From Sphagnum magellanicum (taxonomy: Eukaryota > Streptophyta > Sphagnopsida > Sphagnales > Sphagnaceae), in NCBI GenBank assembly GCA_021904315.1, contig CM038918.1:4107349-4171348 (forward strand): DNA of 64,000 nt, in the 5' to 3' direction. Each line of letters opens with the position of its first letter. Position 1 is the stretch's first letter. This document shows, piece by piece, positions 33,084-45,570 of this stretch. Made by a program: the position numbers and the translations under genes. Under the pieces are notes generated by a model, which made no database searches, was not told the DNA's origin, and was given only the letters and a program-made list of their open reading frames with translations.

Positions 33084-33552
33084 ATGCAGCTCAGTGTAAA
33101 TAATGGGGGACTCATCAGATCCTCATTTGATAGAGCTGCAAGTGGACAACTGGGATCACCACAAACAACCATGAAAACCATATGGATCTGGACCAAGAAC
33201 AAGGATGTAAGTACTACCTTAGTGGAGAGTCAGTTGACTACATTCATTTTCACTAGTGACACCAAACACCTTGTGGAAGACTGGACATGTTTCTCTACAC
33301 CTAATCCTCATTCCTTTCCTGTAATATGTATGTTTTGGGTATGTTTGTGAGTGTTAGTATGTATGAAAGGTTGGTTTGGATGCAGCAATTGCCCAGATCA
33401 AGCCATTTTATTTGGATGGTGAACAGTTTTTGGATTCAGCAAACAAGCAGGTTACAGGTTTTGACCAGGTGTCTTCTTGCAAGCATCTAGATGTTCTGCC
33501 TGCTTCTATATATCAGGCTGAGGTCGTTGTGATTAAGGTTCTTGCCCAACAG
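33084..33552 (+). pseudogene. 3-dehydroquinate synthase II-like fragment (two exons)
   Basis: Two exons join in phase 0: one ending at 33320 (donor CCT|GTAATA) and 33397..33552 (acceptor CCCAG, donor CAG|GTGGG). They read 'MKTIWIWTKNKD', 'TTFIFTSDTKHLVEDWT', then 'IKPFYLDGEQFLDSANKQV' and 'VLPASIYQAEVVVIKVLAQQ'. This is the N-terminal part of class II dehydroquinate synthase (archaeal/plant type), which closes the ring to 3-dehydroquinate in related aromatic biosynthesis pathways. Conserved spots have drifted ('VMTAAVERGW' type became 'VSTTLVESQL'). Later exons were not found before the transposon relic at 34.5 kb. I infer a partial, probably dead copy that retains introns. Confidence 0.7.
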
Positions 33553-34499
33553 GTGGGATTCTTTTCCTACAAGACCCTCAGATTGTAGCATATTCAATTG
33601 AGGTTATTATGTCATAGAAGGGGTTTGTTGAGTCTCAAGACCTGATTTGCAAGCATCTTGTGGTTCCAATATTTACAAAGTGATACCAATTTCAGCTATA
33701 GACCTCTATCATCTTATACACACTGTGATTGCTAAACTTGAGCCTGATTATGGGTTGTCAACTGGGTGAAGAAAAGGATATGTGATCAATTATGAATTCT
33801 ACTTTCCAAATAAGGTACTTCAACATACATAGGACCAAAACCTCTTATTTGTGGGCTAACAAAATTGCAAACATTGTAGAGAAGCCTTGAATTCTAAAAG
33901 AAAGATAGGACCTCTTTTAAGGATTGAACATGTTTTCTAACCTGAAAAGTTTGAATGTAAACTAGGCTTGATCATAAACAAGTGAATGCTACCTTTCAAA
34001 GTTCTTATTTAGCTTATGTGTTCCTTCAGCTCCAGAGAACTGCTGATTTATCTAACAATCCAGGTACTTGCCCAACATTAGAAAAAATCAAAATCCTTTT
34101 ATATTCTTGGCTACCTACTAGATGATATCATAAAAATTTGGTTTTGGAACTGTAGTTGCTTTGTAATCTAGTGAATTTGGGCCATTTTTTGCATGGAAAA
34201 TTCTTTGTAGATCAAAATCATATTTTTTGTAGATTTGCAATGAAAAGAACTTTATAACAAATGGAAAGGCACTATTACAAATCATGGTTTTGAGAAAAAG
34301 GAAAATGTCAAGCTCTCCATCACAAGGATGGATAAATTGTTGTCCAAAGAATTGATTTGAAACAATGGAGCTATTGTTTACTGTTTTCAAAATTGTTGTT
34401 AACATTTTTTTCACAAAAAAACTACTATGGTGAATCATGAGTCTTGGATGATTTTTTTGAGCATAAAAAAGGCCCATGGTCTAAACATTCCATGCCGAA
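33553..34499. other. Spacer, no gene recognised
   Basis: AT-rich DNA after the dehydroquinate synthase fragment. No further exon of that gene and no other supported feature were found. Confidence 0.4.
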
Positions 34500-36460
34500 T
34501 CAATTTGAGAGTTGATGTCATGAAACACAAATTTATCACTATTCAAGGGGTCAATATTTGTGAGGAAACTTGGTACAAAGTTGTGGGTTTGGCATGATCA
34601 ACATACATGGTGTACAAATGGGAAAGTCAATGTGGGTGGACCAAGAAGCAATGAAGCACTATTAGGCAAGCAAAGGTATTCGTATAGCCTCTAATTATGC
34701 AAGTTACCAATATTATGCTACATGAAATGAAAGGCATTGGAGATGGTTGACAAGATGTTTGACTTTTGATTTTAGTTACATGGAAAGACATTTGTAAGCA
34801 AATCAATGTGGTGCTAAAGATGAGCTTGACTTTTTAATTAACATACATTTTTTTGGTGACTTTTAATGTACTATTTTTAATGAAGTTGAAATTAGAAAAA
34901 AATAATTTTGTCAATGTTGGTGAAAGGTTTATGACAATGCTTGTATTCCCACCTAGTGGCCACTAGGTTGAAAATTGAAATTGAACATTAATCACATATT
35001 GTCAAATGTGTTCAATTAGATGAAGGTTTGAAATGTCAACCTTTTGATAAAGTTTTTATGTTGGTTTTTTTTTGGATTGTAGATCAATAAGGAGTTAGGC
35101 ATTGGCGGAATCTCTCAATTTGCTGCGAATCATTTGGAAAAGAGACATCATTTACATGTTAATGTCAAGAAATGAACTTCCAACTTTGTCAAGTGTATTA
35201 TTTATGAATCATTGAAGGATTTGATATTAAAGGTTGGAAATAATAGTGCTAGTGCAAAATAATACGAAATGAAATTACAAAAGCACAACATTCATTAAGA
35301 TTTGTGTTGATGTTTTTATCATACATGGAGATCTAAATCAATCCAACTCAAAAAAAGAATCTTTGTATCATCCATGACAAGATGGATCATTTCAAAATTA
35401 TTCTTCTAAGACTTGTGATAAAAAACAAAATGGTTTCAAGTTTTGGTCAACTCCTAATCACTTTGATTAGATTGATTTTCATGGTCATGGAGATGAAGCA
35501 TTTGTTTAGTATTGCAACAAATTTTGGCCAAATGATCCTAATTTTACAATTGGGTCATTATTGCGGCTTTTTCAAGCCTTGGAGAAAGAGAATGTTAATG
35601 AATCAAGGATTTTGTTTGAACATGAATCACAAAATGAATTCTTTCATCAATTGATGCAAGGATGTGTTCACTATTTGCTTACATTCAAGGTTCTAGAAAA
35701 ATTCATTGGTGCTAAGCCATTGCCTAAAAAGTTGATTATTCAAATCAACAATTGTGTGAAGGGTAATGAGAATTGTCCTAACTCTTTTGTTTGCATTCTT
35801 CTATCTCATAATTGCAAAAGAAGTGTTTGAGGAATTGCAACTCGGGTTTTTAATTGTAAGACACACCTATGAAGACATAGATGGAAATTTTGGATATTTT
35901 TTCAAAAAATTGAAAGAACATGATAATTATGTCTTGGTTGACTAGATGAAGACATTCATGATTTCACAATATCATCCCTTCATTCCCCAACTTATCTAAG
36001 AAATTCTGGATTTCAAAACTTGGGTCGAAGGATGTTTGAGGGATTGGCTAGAAATCTTAGTTGGGCAAATGGACATGCATTTGTTTCATTTTTTTGTGGA
36101 TTCAAATGGCTAACTTGTGATGTAATACAAAATGTCCATTACTACTGTGTTATGGAGTCCTGAACATGGGCTTCCCATTCAATTGTGGCAAACAAATGAT
36201 TTAAGTTAATTGAAATTACATGTTAAACTTCAAATCCTATTCCTTTCTGCCCTATATGGGGGAATGATGCATCCAAATTAATTGAAATAGAAAATTTTAT
36301 TAATGGCGAACTTTCTAAGTATGAAGAGTTTTGGAAGCTTGGTATGTGCAAGGATGAAACCTATGTCAAAAAGCTTGGTCCATATGTGCATTATTGGGAA
36401 AACATCTTTGAGTTGTTGTCAATAAAGTTCCATTTCATTACATGACATGTACAAAATCTA
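34500..36460 (+). mobile_element. Relic of a DUF7869-type transposase gene
   Basis: Across several frames the plus strand keeps the order of motifs I associate with plant DUF7869 proteins, a putative DDE-like transposase family: 'GVNICEETWYKVVGL', a 'HDKMDHSK'-type block near 35375 ('MDHFKIILLRLVIKNKMVS'), 'LPKKLIIQINNCVKGNEN', then 'GFLIVRHTYEDIDGNFGYF' with 'KKLKEHDNYVLVD', and a C-terminal 'WSPEHGLPIQLWQTND'. Stops and frameshifts occur throughout. Near 34963 lies a perfect palindrome 'CCTAGTGGCCACTAGG' of the kind that forms the arrays at 58 and 62 kb. Ends of the element were not found. Confidence 0.65.
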
Positions 36461-37534
36461 TTTTCATAGGTTGAGATCTAAAAATTAAAATAAATTGATC
36501 ATTAGTTGTGTATTAATGTGATAGTGGCTTATTGTACATGAATATAAATGTTAAATCATGATTTTATATTGATGATGTTTTGGTAGAGTTTTTTTATTAT
36601 ATTTGAATTATATTGTGTTTGGCATAAATATATACACCTTAAACAAATGACAATAATTTTGCGCTTTATTGAAATTTTTTTGAATTTGGTGATCATCAGG
36701 TGACCCTTTTTACACTCACAATGTTGAGTTATGTTCAAAATTAACATTTTATTCAAAATTAAGGCTTATTAATGGTTGGGGTTCCAAAAAAAAGAAATAG
36801 CACTAAAGAACTTTTGTGGGGTCACTTTTTGCAAATAACATAAACTTCAAACAACTTTAAGTGAGAAAAAATGAATAGTCTAATTTAATGATGATGGTAA
36901 GTTTTCACATTCATACATAGTTGTGTATCAATATTTTGATTTATGGTCAATTACGTTGGAAATCCCATGTAAAGCTAAACATTTTGTTTACCCATTGAAC
37001 ATAATGTTTTTGCCTTGCAACCCCTTCCTTCAAAATTTCAAAACTAAATTTCTTTTGTATGACTTGATTTTTCATCAAGTTCATCCAATGAATATGTATT
37101 TTCATAGAAAAGGGCATGTTTTTGTTGTACAAAATATTTAAAAGTAATTGTATATTTTATGCATTCTTTTTTATTCTTTTAAGAAAAAGTGAAATTTAAA
37201 CATTTGATATAATTAATTTACAAAACTCAAAATAATATTTACATAATATTCAAATTATTTAAAAATATTTTTATTGATTTAACAAAACATTATTTTATTT
37301 ATTGACAAACAACAATCCATTACAACTATAATAATGAAAGAGAAACACAAATCCAAAATTGTTCTTTATAGTCAGTTAAAAACAGATCATTTCTTTTGGT
37401 ACCCCAATCGTGAATACACCCATTATTTAAATACATATTACTCAAAGACAATAAGTATATCTATCACTAGTAACCATTTAGTTACTAAGAAAACAGGAGG
37501 ACAGGCTAGTGTGAGCAAATTTTTTACCCTTACC
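36461..37534. other. Very AT-rich spacer
   Basis: No supported gene. Frames are short and compositional. It separates the transposase relic from the kinase pseudogene copy 3 flank. Confidence 0.4.
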
Positions 37535-37671
37535 AACAAGACAAGCATTTTCCAAGCTCATGATCTTGGATCTGGCAACAATACTGAAGGCCAGATACTC
37601 TTCATCATTCATGTGGCACTTCTATGAAATCTTATGTAGCAAATTAGTGGTTGATTCATCAAGATCAGAAG
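37535..37671 (-). repeat. 3' flank of kinase copy 3, shared with the other copies
   Basis: On the minus strand this follows the kinase frame and contains the shared block around 'GATCATGAGCTTGGA' and a 'GCCAGATCCAAGATC'-like word. The same block follows copies 1, 2 and 4, so the duplicated unit reached into the 3' UTR. Confidence 0.65.
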
Positions 37672-39311
37672 TTAACATTTCAACGTGGATTCAAAAGTTA
37701 ACAATTCAATTTTGATTTCCTTGAGAGTCTTGCAGATGATTGAGAAACCTGGGCGTTGTTGCGGATCAAGGTGCCCACACTTCTTGATTAAATCAAGTAA
37801 CTTTGCAGGGTAGGTGTTGAAATGCAGTTCAGGTCTTACATTCCTTGGTGCCGATATCCTATCAATGAAGCCCTTCCAAGGATGAAGAAAAGGCTCATCC
37901 GCACCAGAGAGAATTTGTGAGCACACTATTGCGAAGCTCTAAACATCAACTTTTTTTGCGCAATACTTCCTAGGCATGGGGTTATCTTTCTCAGGAGAGG
38001 CTTCTGGCGCCCTCCAAGACCTGACACCACATATTTGAGAATGTTGTTCAGATTGCAATGTAACAATTGACTTGGCCAAACCGAAGTCACAAAATTTCAC
38101 TTTTCCATAGCCATCAGCACTAAGTTCAGGGATGGTGATGATAGGAGAAACCAAGATGTTATTAGGTTTGAGGTCGCGGTGCGCCAGCTGTTGTCCATGC
38201 AAATATTCCATAGCACAAGCAATTTGTGAAATCATGTCGAGTGCTGCTAGACGAGAAAATGGAAATCCTGTATCGCTTGAAGCAACACATTGTTCGATGA
38301 AATGCTGGAGATTCATAGGCATGTATTCCATCACATATGCCTGCCGGTTTGATTCTTGATCACTACAATGAACTCCACAACATTTGGGTGATTCAAGGGA
38401 GTCATAATTGCAGCCTATTTCTTAAACACACAGTTTTTCGCTTTATTCTTAAAGAACTTCTTCGCGCATTCTAGACCAAACCGCCTAGACTTTTGGACCC
38501 GTGCGAATTTACCACGCCCAATTGCTTCAACTTTCGCTTGAGGATCAGAGGTCCAAACAAATGGTTGAAGATTTCCGTTCGACACCAACCCTTTCAGGAA
38601 ATACTGTGAAAGGAGACGAACTTGTGTGGTTGTCCAACCCTGGAGTTTATGAGCCAGCTTTGATCTGAAGGTAGCTTGGTCTTTTTGGGCTGCATCCTTC
38701 AACTTATGCTTCCACCGCGCTTCTGCATTCTCAAGATATTCGTGGATCTGCTTCATATTTGATGCACTGCCTGCATCGTCGGTAGGCATAGCCCGCATGC
38801 AGAAATCGAGGTCCAAGAGTATCGACCTAAAATCGTCATGCGTGTCGAGAAGCATGATGGCAGAATCCAGCGATGGCTTTTGACGACAACAAGACAAAAG
38901 ACGGCTGGCATCCATTACAACACGGTAATACTCTATCGCAATTTCCTCGTTCCGAACATCAACTATGCGCTGAAGCTTTGACCTGACCATCGCTGCAAAC
39001 CGCGTGAGTTGCCCGACCAAGACATCGGACTGACGATGACTGCGTAACAACTCAAGCAACGAGGGCTCCTGAGTCGCAGGCGACGGCACAGACTTCTTCG
39101 CCGCCCCCGCCAGGAGCTTCGTCACCTGGGCCCGCACCTTCTTCCTCCACGTCGAAGCTTCAATCGCCTCTACGGCCGCCTTGAGGTCTCCGCCAGGCAT
39201 CGGTAGCATCGAATTTGGAATCACCATTGGCAACTCTTTTAGCGATCCTGGCAGCAGAAATTGTTGTTCTTTTTCAACCACCAGAAGTGCACGATTCAGA
39301 TAGTCCAGCGT
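37672..39311 (-). pseudogene. Kinase copy 3, inactivated
   Basis: Collinear with copies 1 and 2. The start codon position reads ACG (39309-39311): 'TLDYLNRALLVVEKEQQ' aligns with 'MEDYLKHALLVVDEEEK'. The helical N-domain ('EYYRVVMDASRLLSCCRQ', 'HDDFRSILLDLDFC') and the longer linker shared with copy 2 are readable. Breaks: TAG at 38415-38417 where the others have GAG; a 1-nt deletion between about 38345 and 38375; and TAG at 37936-37938 where 'DVYSFA' needs a Tyr codon. The glycine loop is G-R-G-K-F-A, with the third Gly lost. 'HRDLKPNN' and 'DFGLAKS' survive. The original stop is lost, so the frame runs on to 37672. The closest comparison is copy 2 for the linker and copy 1 for 'SILSGADEPF'-like C-terminal parts. 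Confidence 0.9.
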
Positions 39312-40943
39312 CTTTTCCCGGCTGGACTCAATATACCAAGTAGCATTTGTGAATATTGCTCTCTTCTGTATGTATCAATGGTGGCCGGCGCTCTCGTCAG
39401 ATGAGGGAGAAAGGCCAAAAGGAGGAGGAAGACCAGCAGCTGCAAGGTCAGATCAACAAAAAGATCGATTTCAGTGTCAAGCTCGGCTCTGATCTCACAT
39501 CTTGAGCTCCTAACTTCTAACGACAACCCTTCGAATGTTGAAATCAAGATTCTTTCACTTGTGATGAACATGCTCGTAATATATTACGTTGTTAAAATCT
39601 CAAGATCCTCAACAATATTGACACCGTTGTGTGCGCCTCCGTTGTGTACCAGAACAACTACTGAACTTCCGTAAATGTGCAAACAGACTTCAAAGAGCAT
39701 TTGGGATGCCACAACATGCATTTAAGAAAACCTTGACGATCTTACAAGAAAAATAGAGAAGTCAAAAATCTATAACTCAATTGATGTCATATGAGAAAAA
39801 CCTTCTGAACATGCACTTATAAGGGAGAATTTGGTGATGCAGCTTACCTCCAATTTTGTAATTTCTATATGCTGATCTGTCGGGAACTTTGCTACGAAGT
39901 GTGACTAAATCTCGTGGGTTCCTCCTCACCTTTTGGGTTACTGCTTCGAGCTTGTTTCGAAGTAGAGGGACTGGACATGACACAAATATTATTCCAGCAG
40001 GTACCTGGAAAGCTGGAGGTGCAAGAGTCGACATTGAAAGATCCTTGTTTAATTTGAAAGAATCGATGGTGTATGAAACCAGTTGCAAGTAGGAGAGCTA
40101 GAGAGAAGGTACAGCAACAAGACTCAAATTGCAGAAAGACAATTGTTTCGAAGCTGAAAGACTCGACGCCTATCAAATAGTAGCTCCTACAAGAAGGAGA
40201 GGAGCCTAAGGTGGAAGACCCTTATTTCCAAGTTGAGAGACTTGACGGTCTATTAAACCTGGTAAGGAGTAGAGAAGGTATTGAAAGCCCCGTGATTCAA
40301 AGTTGTGAAAGACTCAACTGATTATTTATTACATTACAGTAGTACGTTTCCAACTTCAACACATATCCGTCCAATAATTAATTAATTTTGAAATTTTCAT
40401 TTCAACAAAAATAATTCTTGAAGAATCAATATTTTCCTTCACAATGCTGATTTTTTGGGAGTAAATTTTCAACATTTCTGAAAGTAATAAATTTAGTGTC
40501 AAGAAATAGTTCTATTTTTGGGGAATTTCCAAAATCTGGCAATCAAAACAAATTTAAAAAAAGCCACTTCAACGAGTGATATGTTTCTTCAATTTTCTGA
40601 TGCTGCATTATTGGTTAGCAACCTAAGTTGGATTTAGCATTAAATGACTTGGAATTTGTCTAAAAAGTTAAAAAATCTAGTTAAAAAAAGCTACCAAACT
40701 AAAATCAGAGTTCAAATGTAGGGAAAAACAATTCAAAAGGTTACCTATCCTGAAATTTGACAATTTTTCCATAAAGGAAGGAATATATTGATAGAATCAT
40801 ACCCTTTTAATTGTTTTCTCATTTTGGCAAAATTTCCCCCAAAAAAAAAACTGAATGCAATAGATATAAAGGCTATTCTTTTGGAATAAATGACCCAAAG
40901 TTGCCACATTCTAAATGAAAAAAGAAAAATTCCCTCACTGTCT
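39312..40943. other. Spacer with a degenerate repeat at 40090-40330
   Basis: Upstream of kinase copy 3; no gene is supported. Between about 40090 and 40330 a diverged unit of roughly 80 bp recurs about three times, marked by 'GAAAGACTCGAC', 'GAGAGACTTGAC' and 'GAAAGACTCAAC'. The rest is AT-rich. Confidence 0.45.
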
Positions 40944-41258
40944 GGAAGTTATGTGATTTTTTCTACACACCAGGTCCCAGAACAAAGTAATGGACCATTG
41001 TGCTACACAATCAGTAAGCTGGAAGAGGGCCTAGAAAACCATATTTCACTTTCCAGAAGTCATATGATTTTTTTTTACAGCCGTAGTTCCGAAATTAAGC
41101 AATGGCCCATTGTGCTACACAATCGGTAAGCGGGGCAAGAGGGTCTAGAAAACCATGTTGCACTTTCCAGAAGTCATGTGATTTTTTCTACACCACAGGT
41201 CCAAAATTGAAGTAATGGCCCATTGTGCTACACAATCGGTACTTGGGGCCAATTCCGC
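40944..41258. repeat. Tandem repeat, about 113 bp, three copies
   Basis: Units start at about 40944, 41055 and 41170, each with 'GAAGTCATGTGATTTTTT' (or a close variant) followed by 'ATTGTGCTACACAATC'. The third copy is cut short. The inner word TTGTGCTACACAA is itself an imperfect palindrome present in every unit. Confidence 0.85.
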
Positions 41259-41431
41259 AGTATTAAAAAGCCCAAAACGTGGTCTGTAAAGTACCATGCC
41301 TCAAATGTTTGCATGACACGTGGGATTTTGCAAGTTGAGTAGGCAGAAAATAAGAAGCTAAGTAAGTTACACATTACACAGGCTATCTTAAACTTGTGTG
41401 CAAAATTTCAAAGTGTATTTGAACAACCCCA

Positions 41432-41598
41432 GGGGTAATGGCTCACTGGTATAGCCCATTCTGGGACACTTAAAGCTCAAAAAAAGGTCCTGGCTTCGAA
41501 CCCAGTGAAGTGCAAGTCCTAGGAGCTTGACTTGGAGCTGCCAACGGCTTATCAGGTGGGGGGTCTGCTCTTGTGCTTCAAAAGAAGAAAAAGAAAGG
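41432..41598 (+). mobile_element. tRNA-derived SINE
   Basis: The 5' part carries an RNA polymerase III promoter: A box TGGCTCACTGGT (41439..41450) and B box GCTTCGAACCC (41493..41503), about 42 nt apart. A tRNA-unrelated body of about 75 nt follows, then an A-rich tail near 41578-41598. A tRNA cloverleaf is not complete, so this is a SINE, not a tRNA gene. I could not fix target-site duplications. Confidence 0.7.
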
Positions 41599-42179
41599 GA
41601 TTTAAAGAGCACCTTAAATGTATGGATATATCTTCTAGAAACCAGGAGAGATCTCACCCTTACTTGTAAGAAAAAGAACTAATTGCAAAATGGCTCCCAA
41701 ATTGAATGTGCTGGACCCTGGTCACCTGTTATGTGTAGCCATCGTGTTTGGTATCTATTTGCCCATCTTCAAGACTTTTGTGGGTCTACCTTTCAGACAA
41801 AACAAAGAATTTTTGTTTGTATCTAAAGTGGCTATCATTGTAAGACAATTTAGCGGCCATCTCTAGCTATACACCAAATATATGAAGCACAAATCTTTAA
41901 TCATTCTTCTATATGTTTGGCTACCCACTGAAAATCACTTATAGAAATTTGATGATTATTATTATTGAATGACTTCTAGTCATTAATCATCTCCAAATTC
42001 ATTGTATTTTTCAAATTTTACATCTTAATTTCGCTTTTTGATGCAATCAAGTAGGTTGGGTTTGATAGGTGTGTACCTTGAGGGCGAGTTGGTAAGAGGG
42101 TAAAAGGGCATTGGAACAACCTACTTGGTAGATCACAATATCTTCATCGGTCATGGTTGGCATCACCTTGGTGAAGGTT

Positions 42180-42320
42180 TAGTGTGTAAGTAGATAGATA
42201 GGTGGGTGAATGGGTAGATGGATGGGTAGGTAGTGAGTTGGGCAGGTAGCTAAGGGAGAGAGTAGGCTTTTTTGGTGCATAAGTAGGTAATCCAGTTAGA
42301 GATAGGTAGGTGAGACTTCG
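42180..42320. repeat. Degenerate GGTA/GATA tetranucleotide tract
   Basis: Runs of GTAGATAGATAGGTGGGTGAATGGG type, decaying to about 42320. The long opposite-strand frames (PTYLSTY-type peptides) are just this repeat translated. Confidence 0.7.
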
Positions 42321-44990
42321 TGGGGGCATGGGGGTTCAGGCAAAAAAAAGTGGACCCAGGGTTCAGGAAGGGTAAAAAACCAGTCAACCTGTGCTCACCA
42401 CCTTGGGTGGCACAGGGACAGGAAGGGATGAAAAATGTTACATTCATCAATATACCATTCATCCAAATTGGTGCACTGGTGGGTTCTGGTTCACTCTGGC
42501 CAGGCTCTGCCATTGGGATGGGCGCTTTGCACAGCATTCCAAAATATACTGGAAATTAAACCATTAAAGTTAGCAGATGATAGATGCTGATGCAGCTTCC
42601 AATGGAACTTGAATGGGGGGCCAAATGTGCACTTGCTTGCGTCCCGACTTCCACCCCCTTCAAGATGCCCCCCATCATTATGGCTGATCTCCTACAACTG
42701 GTTGGTTGTTGAGAGAGAGAGATTTTGACATTAATTTATGTTTGCTTCATGTATTATAAATTAATCCTTTTCATTTTTCTTTTTCGCTTGTACATTTTCT
42801 AGATCTGTGATGTGTTTATTAATAAAGTTTTGAAGGGTTAACACACTTGCTGAAGTTTCTGCAGCAGTGCCCATTCTGTGCATAGACCTATATCTAGATC
42901 CCTACGTTTGAAACTAGCCCATACGGTTGATTCTTCCAGGTTCATAGGCACCAAGCCAAGCTCACCTAATGACCATGGATGTGCAGGTATATCTTTTAAC
43001 CCTGACATACTTGTGGGGTATGGATCAGGGTTTTTTTTTTTCAAATTCCTCAAGTAGGTGTACTGGCAAGGATCCTCAGCATTAATTAGCAAGAACTGGC
43101 AACTGTCCTGATGGACTAGTAGATTTTTTTGCCAGGCCTGCCTAGTTCTGGCGACCTAACGGAAGACACTGTCTAAATCTGGCGACTTTTAACTCTTTTT
43201 TTTCTCGTGATATGACGAATTTCTAAAAAACATTCTCAAAAATCCCTTTGTTGGATTCGCCAGCCCTTTTTTATTGTCGCCATGTGGCCAAATTCGCCCC
43301 CCTAAAAAAAAACCCTTATATGGATATGGTAAATTATTTATACTTATTTTCACTAAATGAATTTACATTAATGAAGCGCATACCTTGCATATGTAGAGGT
43401 ATGTAAATCTGAAATTTTTTACCCTATTCATAACCTTGGATATATGTAAAATACTCATACCTGAAGCTGGAAATAAAATTAAGGCAAGTATGAACTAAAC
43501 TCTAAACTTTGTTAGTTCTATTGATTACTTAGGATGCCTCTGAAGCTTTTTCTTTTTCTTTTTTTGGGGGCAATGAACCATTTTGATTGACCCATCACAA
43601 ATAACAAATAAATAATTGAAACTTTGGAATCTCCCCAATTTAAAGTTTTTATGTGAAAATGTAGTGCCTCATCTTCGGCCCAAATATAGGTGAGAAAGGG
43701 ACAACTTTGGGCAATCTATATGTGAAAAAATTGAGGATGACCAACATATGATAAAAGTGCACTCTTTAATCAAGGATGAACTTTGATTCTTGCATTCTGA
43801 CATTGAAAATGGCCTCAAAAAAATGTCTTAATTTTTTTAAAACCTGAACATTTTTCTTCAATTCAAACAAATAAATTTACCCCAAAAGGGGTAAATGATA
43901 CAGGGGTACCTGAACCTACCTGAAACATAATTTTTGTATACCTGCACCCTAACCTCCTGATGGAAAATTGGTTGATGGATTCCACAGACCACCTGCATGA
44001 CTTTACCTTTGTTTTCAAGTCATGCTGTAAATGCAAAATTACCCAGGCAGGTCCAAAGGGGACTCACATTTTCGCCAACATGCACTTAGCAAACCCCACA
44101 AGAAATTTCATATGCTTTGCATTTGGCATATTAGTTGCATGAAATGTTGAGCCCATTCCCATAAGAGCACTTGCTGTTTGAAAAATTGTATTCCATAAAC
44201 TTTTTTTGGGGTATGAGTCCCCTATATGCTTTATTCAAGTCCATGACATCACATACATACATGGCATATGCCATAAATTGCTCACCGAAATACTTTATGA
44301 CAGGGTAGGATCTCTATACTCGTGATAAAGGCCTCAACAACTTTGGGTAATTGCCTTTGCAAGGTAACTTGCTAAGTCTTTGTACCATGTGCAGATCCAG
44401 AACTATGGGCTCTTCTGTAGTGCAAGGCCAGCACTGGTATAAGCATGCAAACCCTTGTGACATTTTGCAAGTGTCACAATGCATAGGATAGTGAAAACAA
44501 ACCCTTTGATTCACGCACATAATGGCAATAAAAACCTTGGACAAATTTCTCCTTGCTTTTTGAGGAACCTAACCAGTGTTGAGTGAGCATATCTTTGAAG
44601 CCATACTTAGATGGGCAGGATCCAAAAACATATGCATATGTTCAGCCTGCAAGGCTCAGGTTTTACTATGTTTTTGATAAAAATAAGGCCCTCCATGCAT
44701 GAACATTCTGTAGATCTGTTTAGTTTCTTCAAAATGGCATCCATAAGATGCATGAATATGTGAGATGACCTGGAAACATGAACACAAATTTCACAAATTT
44801 CAATTTCAGAGGTATTCCTCTTTGGTTTCAACAAGGTTGCTCACAAGAAGCATTCATACCCAACCGCTTTGCCATTAGTTTATGTCCCTTGTGGTAAGAT
44901 TGAAACTTATGGAAATGTAAGAATGAAAATAATGGTTTCACGATGATAAAAGGAATGATCTATCACAAAAAATTTACTCAAACAAGTATG
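42321..44990. other. Spacer with one exon-like frame on the minus strand
   Basis: Mostly AT-rich intergenic DNA. The minus strand at 42838..43092 has an open frame with protein-like composition ('NAEDPCQYTYLRNLKK', 'HPWSLGELGLVPMNLEES', 'LDIGLCTEWALLQKLQ') but no ATG and no family I recognise; it may be a captured exon. Other frames here are unsupported. Confidence 0.4.
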
Positions 44991-45094
44991 TTTAAAATTC
45001 ATGATACCTAAAAGGATTGCAATACCGATTGTTGTAGAAGTGTTTAAAATTGATGATACCTAAAAGGATTCCAATACCGATTGTTGTAGAAGTG
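44991..45094. repeat. 52-bp tandem duplication
   Basis: Copies 44991..45042 and 45043..45094 both carry 'GATGATACCTAAAAGGATT' (or one-base variant) and 'CAATACCGATTGTTGTAGAA'. They are nearly identical, so the duplication is recent. Confidence 0.9.
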
Positions 45095-45570
45095 ATACCT
45101 CCCACAAAGTCATGCATGGTTTGTTCGATTGTAGAGAAAGTGACCACTCCCAAAAAGTTATACAGGGTTTGTGGACCCAGTTTCAGAAACTGCGTTTTCC
45201 ACCTCATTTCCTACGTCGCATATCAATTCTTGCAACTTTGTGTTTCCTATCTTGTGTAGTAGCGTATCTTCTTTCAACTCCAAAACAGGGGGCTCTCATA
45301 GCATGAAAGGTGAAGAGATGCTCAATCATACTTTGTAGTAGAGCTGACTCCAAAGTTTGAGGTAAGCATCACCCCAATTCACCCTAACAAGTGCTTAGGT
45401 GGGTGGTTGTTTTCATCTTTCAACTAACTTGTAGGCAGGCTTTAAATTCTCTCTTTGGTACTTGAAATATGATGTTAAAGTCCATTGTAGCCAATTCATT
45501 TGGTTCAAACCAGTCATCCAAAGTGCAGCAACCTACTAACTTACTCTGCCATTAAGGTCTGGTGTGGCAG

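Noticed and set aside
42144-42329. Open frame rich in P, T, Y, L on the minus strand
   Set aside because: It is the translated tetranucleotide repeat.
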